From NCBI GenBank assembly GCA_029747015.1, contig JAKOGI010000539.1, positions 309,501 to 373,500 on the forward strand: DNA of 64,000 bases. The letters are read 5' to 3'. Of the stretch, positions 59,400 through 64,000 are shown in pieces. The notes beneath the pieces were generated by a model. That model was not told the origin of the DNA and searched no databases. It worked only from the letters and a program-made list of their open reading frames with translations. The stretch comes from Carnegiea gigantea. Taxonomy: Eukaryota; Streptophyta; Magnoliopsida; Caryophyllales; Cactaceae. Position 1 is the stretch's first letter, and each line of letters opens with the position of its first letter. The translations under genes and the position numbers were made by a program.

Positions 59400-61620
59400 A
59401 ACCTTAGCTGAAGCACTTTCACATTTACATGTCTTACTAAGCTTGAAGCATGCAAAACAACTTGGGAATACAATTTAATTTTAACATAACTAGAATATAA
59501 TCAGATTGAGTGTCTCTTAATACTCCATATTAGGCATAATGTATTCAAAAAAATAACCGGACATCACCTTTAAGCTCCATCAAGTCTTCATGCTTTGCCA
59601 AAATCCACTGTGAGCATCTATGCATCAAGCAGGAAGAGATATAGAGCCTTACTTCCTTTGGCTTATTAGGGAGAGGATTGTTCACTGATTCCTAACCTAA
59701 AACAAGAAACAAAAAAATATTTTCAAAAACAAGCTGATGCTAATACATTTATCCCCATATTGTAAAGTAAGCCTTCAGAATAATTATTTTGGCGCCTGCA
59801 TCTCAATTCATTTTAGTTTGAAAATAGGAGAGGGAGAGAATATGGATAAAACTATCGTAACGGTTATTATCTAGAAGTGGAACCCCTATTAGCATCTGAG
59901 ACGTTCATTAAGATAGGTGTATACTTTCCACATTGATTGGGAAGTATGAGCTGATAGGTGTGAGCCTTGATACTTGATAACTGATGGGACAACTTAATTA
60001 TATGTGACAAATCATTGTTCAAACTTATCAATTGCATAAGTATTGCGTAAAATTATATAATTTTGAGAAACATGTGAATTTTCGAAGAGTACACCAACAA
60101 CAAACTCCAAGTGTAGGTCCCGCTTGTGAGGTGTTTGTGGAGATCCAAATGTAAGTGCCCTTACTATTTCAAGTACCACCACCGACATAGAGAATAATTC
60201 CAATGGACCCATAGAAAAGTTTTGAGAAAACATTTTATAGTTGAAAATCCTTTAATGGAAAAAATAGATACCTAAATAGATAGGTAATAAAAATAAAACC
60301 GTTGAGCCACAAATGACAATAAGCCATACATTAACCATACAAATATACACAAAAAACTAGAAATGCATGATAAATGACAGCTAGATCTAAGCACCACCAC
60401 TTTAAGTGCCCTCGCGAACTGAGGAAATGGCAATAGCAAGTTACCTTAATTCTACCACCATAATCCCATTCACCTATAGCTTCCTACCCTGAGCCATGTC
60501 CTTCGTTAATCCTAGAGTCTTCAAATCTTGTATAATCACTTCACTCCAACTCCTACCTCAACCCCTTCTATACTCCTAAAGATCGATCTTTTTGCATATC
60601 CCCATAGTTGCATCCATGCTTCTTCTTTTTGTATGACTAAACCAAATTACATGAGCAAAACTCTACTACTCATATTCAACCCCCAATTCCTACGATGAAT
60701 ACTCACAACCTCAACTTTCTAAAATCTTATATTCAACATAAAACCATGAATTCACACAAATTACATTCATCTAAACTAAAACAAATACAATATTTAATTA
60801 GATTAATGAATATAATGAGTGGAACTAAATGAGGGCGATTAGAGTTTACCTTCTAATCCACCATTCAAACAAATCAAAGAAGAGTTGGAAAGAAGAAATA
60901 GAGGCCATTAGAGGTGGCGGTCAATGGCGGTGATAGCTAGGATGGCACGATGGCCTGTGGTGGCCCATAATGCTAGAAAGGGGGCTGGGCAATGTGACTA
61001 AGAGGGGAGGGGGTGTGAATTACAGGGGAAGAGAAGAGGGGTCGCTAGGTAAAAGAAAAGACGGGGGACTATGAGTGGGAAAAATAAGGGGGGAGATAGT
61101 TTAGTTTTATAATTATTGATTTTGATTACATCTATCCTACATCTAAATATTTCATATTTATTATTTTCTCCCCCTCCCCTTCTATGTAGTAAAACAATTA
61201 ACTTTTTTACCTAACAAATATTTGAGCTAAAATTTGGGCTAATATTTAGGTTATTATTAGTATTTTATGATTTATGTGAAGAAATTATAAACTCTACCCA
61301 TTTTGATTAACGTGTATTTTTGCATTTATCGATATTTCATTTATTCACATTATATTTATGTAACATAGGTTAGTTAATTGTACGTATCCTTGAAAATTGT
61401 AACTTTTACCCACATTTGTTAATGGGATCATTTTTATTTATTTATTTATCAGTTTTAACTGATTTTATACATATCATAATTAAATCTTATTTTCGAGGCC
61501 ACTTGGTCGTCTCAACTTGCAATTTCACAAACATATCGAATGCTGAATTGAAATGTGGCTTCCAACGTAATTAATTTAAGAACCAAAGTAAATTGCATGG
61601 TTGAGGTTTGAGCTGTTACA
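59400..61620 (-). repeat. right arm of the large inverted repeat (Tekay-type LTR)
   Basis: On the minus strand it begins TGTAACAGCTC and aligns with the left arm. It lies directly after a polypurine tract and an integrase C-terminus, so this copy is in the normal place for a 3' LTR. The small frame at 60012-60233 is not convincing. Confidence 0.75.
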
Positions 61621-61990
61621 GCCTTCCCCCCTTAAAATAAGTTCCATCCTCAAAACTTACAAATTTGAAGAAGATATATAATTTACCTCGAAATAAAGAT
61701 ATTTGTTTTTCATATCCTCTGTAATCTCTCATGTGGTTTCCAACAGAGTATGATTGGCCCACAGAACCTTGACTAGAGAAATGTTCTTCTTGCATAGCTA
61801 TTTGGCTATATAATCTAGTATTTGCATAGAATGCTCTTCATAAACTAAGCTTTTAGCAACCTCTCTATGCTCAGCTCTGATACAATGGCATGATTTAGGT
61901 CTAGAACATATTTTCTAAGCTATGAAATATGGAAAACACTTTGGGCCGTTGACTCAGGTTGTACAAATAAATATGTCTCAATTGAGGTAA
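61621..61990 (-). pseudogene. pol: decayed integrase C-terminus and polypurine tract of a Tekay-type element
   Basis: The minus strand gives LRKYVLDLNHA, then in another frame YEEHSMQILDY and ISLVKVLWANHT, followed by a TTTTAAGGGGGAAGG tract (61621-61636) and the LTR. This is the usual order at the end of Tekay/Del chromoviruses (LRKYVxDxSH ... PLVKVLWRNH). Frame changes and stops show decay. The rest of the element would lie to the right. Confidence 0.75.
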
Positions 61991-64000
61991 TAATAGGTAA
62001 TTAAAGCTTTGAAAATGTGTAGGAAAAAAATTTTCTTTAGACATTCGAGATTACATGATGTGGCTGAGCCTTTAATGTCCACACTTCTTATAAAGCTAAA
62101 ACAAACCTTAAAGGCACAAGAAAATTAATTCATAAGTGATTCCAAGAAAACAGTACCAGTAATTCCTTATTGGATTTTGATGGATTAAATGATGGGTGTT
62201 ATTGGGTCCAGCTATGCTCATTAAATTATTAAAAATAAATTTTGTAAAGAAATTTAATTTTGTAGTGTATAGGGTGATTCAGTAAGAAGACTCTTTCACA
62301 AAGATCAGATAAAAAGGGGGGAAAAAAGAGAAAGAGAGTGAGTGAAAAGATCTACTTCGACGTTAGATTCATCAAAGAAACAAGAGTAGCGGTTAATAGC
62401 TTTGCATACTCATTTTGTGGCAAATGGTTATTCGCATAGGTTGAACCATAGGAAAAGGGTTCGAGGATATGTTATATATGGGTAGATTCCTTACTATTGT
62501 ATACTTGAAATTTTAAAAGACATAATTTGTATTCCAAATAATGAGTGGGCAAGGTTTGCAGATAAGATTTGAATAATAAGTAATCTATGAAGAAGTATAA
62601 TATAGTACAATAGTTCTATGGGTTGAACCCAGGGCACTTGATTTTGAGGCATCACAACTCATGCTACTAAGGACCTGGGAGTGGTGACCCGATCTTGTGT
62701 GGACTTTATAGGATTATTAGTGACTTTATTAGATTGAGATGTCAAATTCAAGAGGATATTGTGAAGACATAACTCCAAGTACAACAAAAGATTATAGGGC
62801 AATAAGATATGGGAAGTATGTACATAAAGGTTCAAAACTCAGCGAATTTCTTTTGAACGCATCAAGTTATACAACTCTAGCTACATGAATACTTGGATTG
62901 ATCTAAAAGAGTCTATCTTGACATTTGACCAATTGACAATAGACCTTCTTTGTAAGATACCATTACATAATTGTAAGTCCTTGTTGGGAATCCTTGGTCT
63001 CTTTGATTACATCTCAGAGCTAGCCAGCCTTAATATGCAATAACACAATCTGACATGTACTTCCTTATTTACTCATCTCCCTCTTTGCTTCGCAAAAGCT
63101 GTTTGGTCACTTGAGCAATACTACATTGCATATCTTTTCCATCATTGAATTATCTCATGACATCAATCTGTAATGGGGAATTTCCATCACTAAGATGAGT
63201 TATGACCCTCTTGCTGTCACTAATTATCTCTTGCTCGGCTCGCTTCTTACCATCATCATTTCAGTAATAACATGACCTTTCTTACTTATAGTCAACTTTG
63301 ATTCTTGTTGTTTTGCCTTTGCCACTATTCATGGATCCGTTGCATTAAATGGATGTTCCCCTCTCATATAAGTGACTTCAAATTAAGTATGCTAATGAAC
63401 AAAGTTTGTCCCTATTTATAATGCTTAAAACTCTTTTCTCATGACCTTTCTAGGGTTGCTTACATGTCTTTGCGAGTGCAACTTGAGCTTTTATGTCAAG
63501 GCCTTGAATATCGGATCACTTGGTTGCTTACATCAGTTGTCATCTTCCTATTTGTGCCCTTGCAAGGTCTCTATTCAACTTTATAACTTTGACCTTTATT
63601 TTGCTCTTCTAATCATCTGGATAAATTGGAAACCATTGTGACTTTTTTTTTTTTTTGTAATAACATAAACCTACATGTGGATTCTTACATAACTGGTGAT
63701 AGGTGCCTTTGTTAAAATCATTTTTGAGTGTTTACACCCTTTTCCTACTTTTGATTTTCACCTCAAGTGGGGGGACCCACATTGATATCATCTTTACTTT
63801 AGTTCACACAAACCAATAGTCCTTTGAAGGTTGCGACCTTAGGGCTCCGTAAAAAGAGAAACCCTATGTAGAAAATAATTTCATAGTTTGATTTTGGGGT
63901 CAATATGTTGTATGTACTATTCTTTGCAAATAATGATAGTCAATCTACCCTTAAACATTTAATCGCCACATAAATTGTCTATTTTTATTGTTAGCTTGGC
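61991..64000. other. unassigned AT-rich DNA
   Basis: I could not identify a gene or element here with confidence. The flank suggests the decayed interior of the minus-strand Tekay-type element, but no integrase or reverse transcriptase motif was recognised. The 66-codon plus-strand frame at 63441-63641 has no recognisable features. Confidence 0.4.

Noticed and set aside
39203..61620. A single 22-kb DNA transposon with long terminal inverted repeats
   Set aside because: No target-site duplication outside the ends, and no transposase. The right end abuts a retrotransposon polypurine tract, so the arms are better read as LTRs.
63441..63641. 66-codon Cys/Leu-rich frame near the window end
   Set aside because: Isolated, no motif, and in DNA with no other gene signal.

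Overview
The window looks like nuclear DNA of a flowering plant, most likely a eudicot. It is AT-rich, has spliced genes with GT-AG introns, and is dominated by nested Ty3/gypsy LTR retrotransposons. I see no tRNA, rRNA or CRISPR, and no bacterial gene organisation. Gene models and element boundaries were worked out by eye from splice signals, TG...CA ends, target-site duplications (TSDs), primer sites and protein motifs. No database search was possible.

Region 1 (1 to about 10.3 kb) is the genic part. A CYP86B-type cytochrome P450 (+, two exons, 918-3572) faces tail-to-tail a small HD-domain phosphohydrolase gene (-, seven exons, 5275-10227). The second gene reassembles into a clean 224-residue frame, including a 19-nt and a 31-nt exon. 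A (GT)n(GA)n microsatellite sits just inside its first splice donor.

Region 2 (10.3-26.1 kb) begins with an AT-rich tandem array, then a possible 5' end of a broken host gene. That sequence is split by a 13.3-kb gypsy element (12691-26010, TSD cattc, CRM-like by its C-terminus). A second, minus-strand LTR element (18645-24355, TSD ccaag) is inserted in its integrase end. This inner element encodes only a 435-residue Gag-like protein.

Region 3 (26.1-37.8 kb) is a pol-less, minus-strand Tekay/Del-like element with very long LTRs (4.57 kb where complete). It carries 60-bp tandem repeats in the LTRs, an unrecognised ORF between the primer site and gag, and a 957-bp hAT-type non-autonomous transposon inserted between its gag and protease remnants.

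Region 4 (37.8-64 kb) starts with a decayed gypsy pol fragment. Then comes a very large inverted repeat (39203 to 61620) whose left arm is split by a minus-strand Athila element (40119-58035). That Athila carries gag, pol and the Athila ORF-1, all decayed. Its gag is in turn split by another minus-strand solo-gag LTR element (49733-55507). The right arm abuts the decayed integrase C-terminus of a Tekay-type element that runs towards the window end. I could not identify anything in the last 2 kb.

The most interesting items are the two related solo-gag elements with a shared C-terminal module, the extra ORF ahead of gag in the Tekay-like element, the roughly 4.5-kb LTR palindrome split by Athila, and a CACGG/CCGTG palindrome recurring in several element families.
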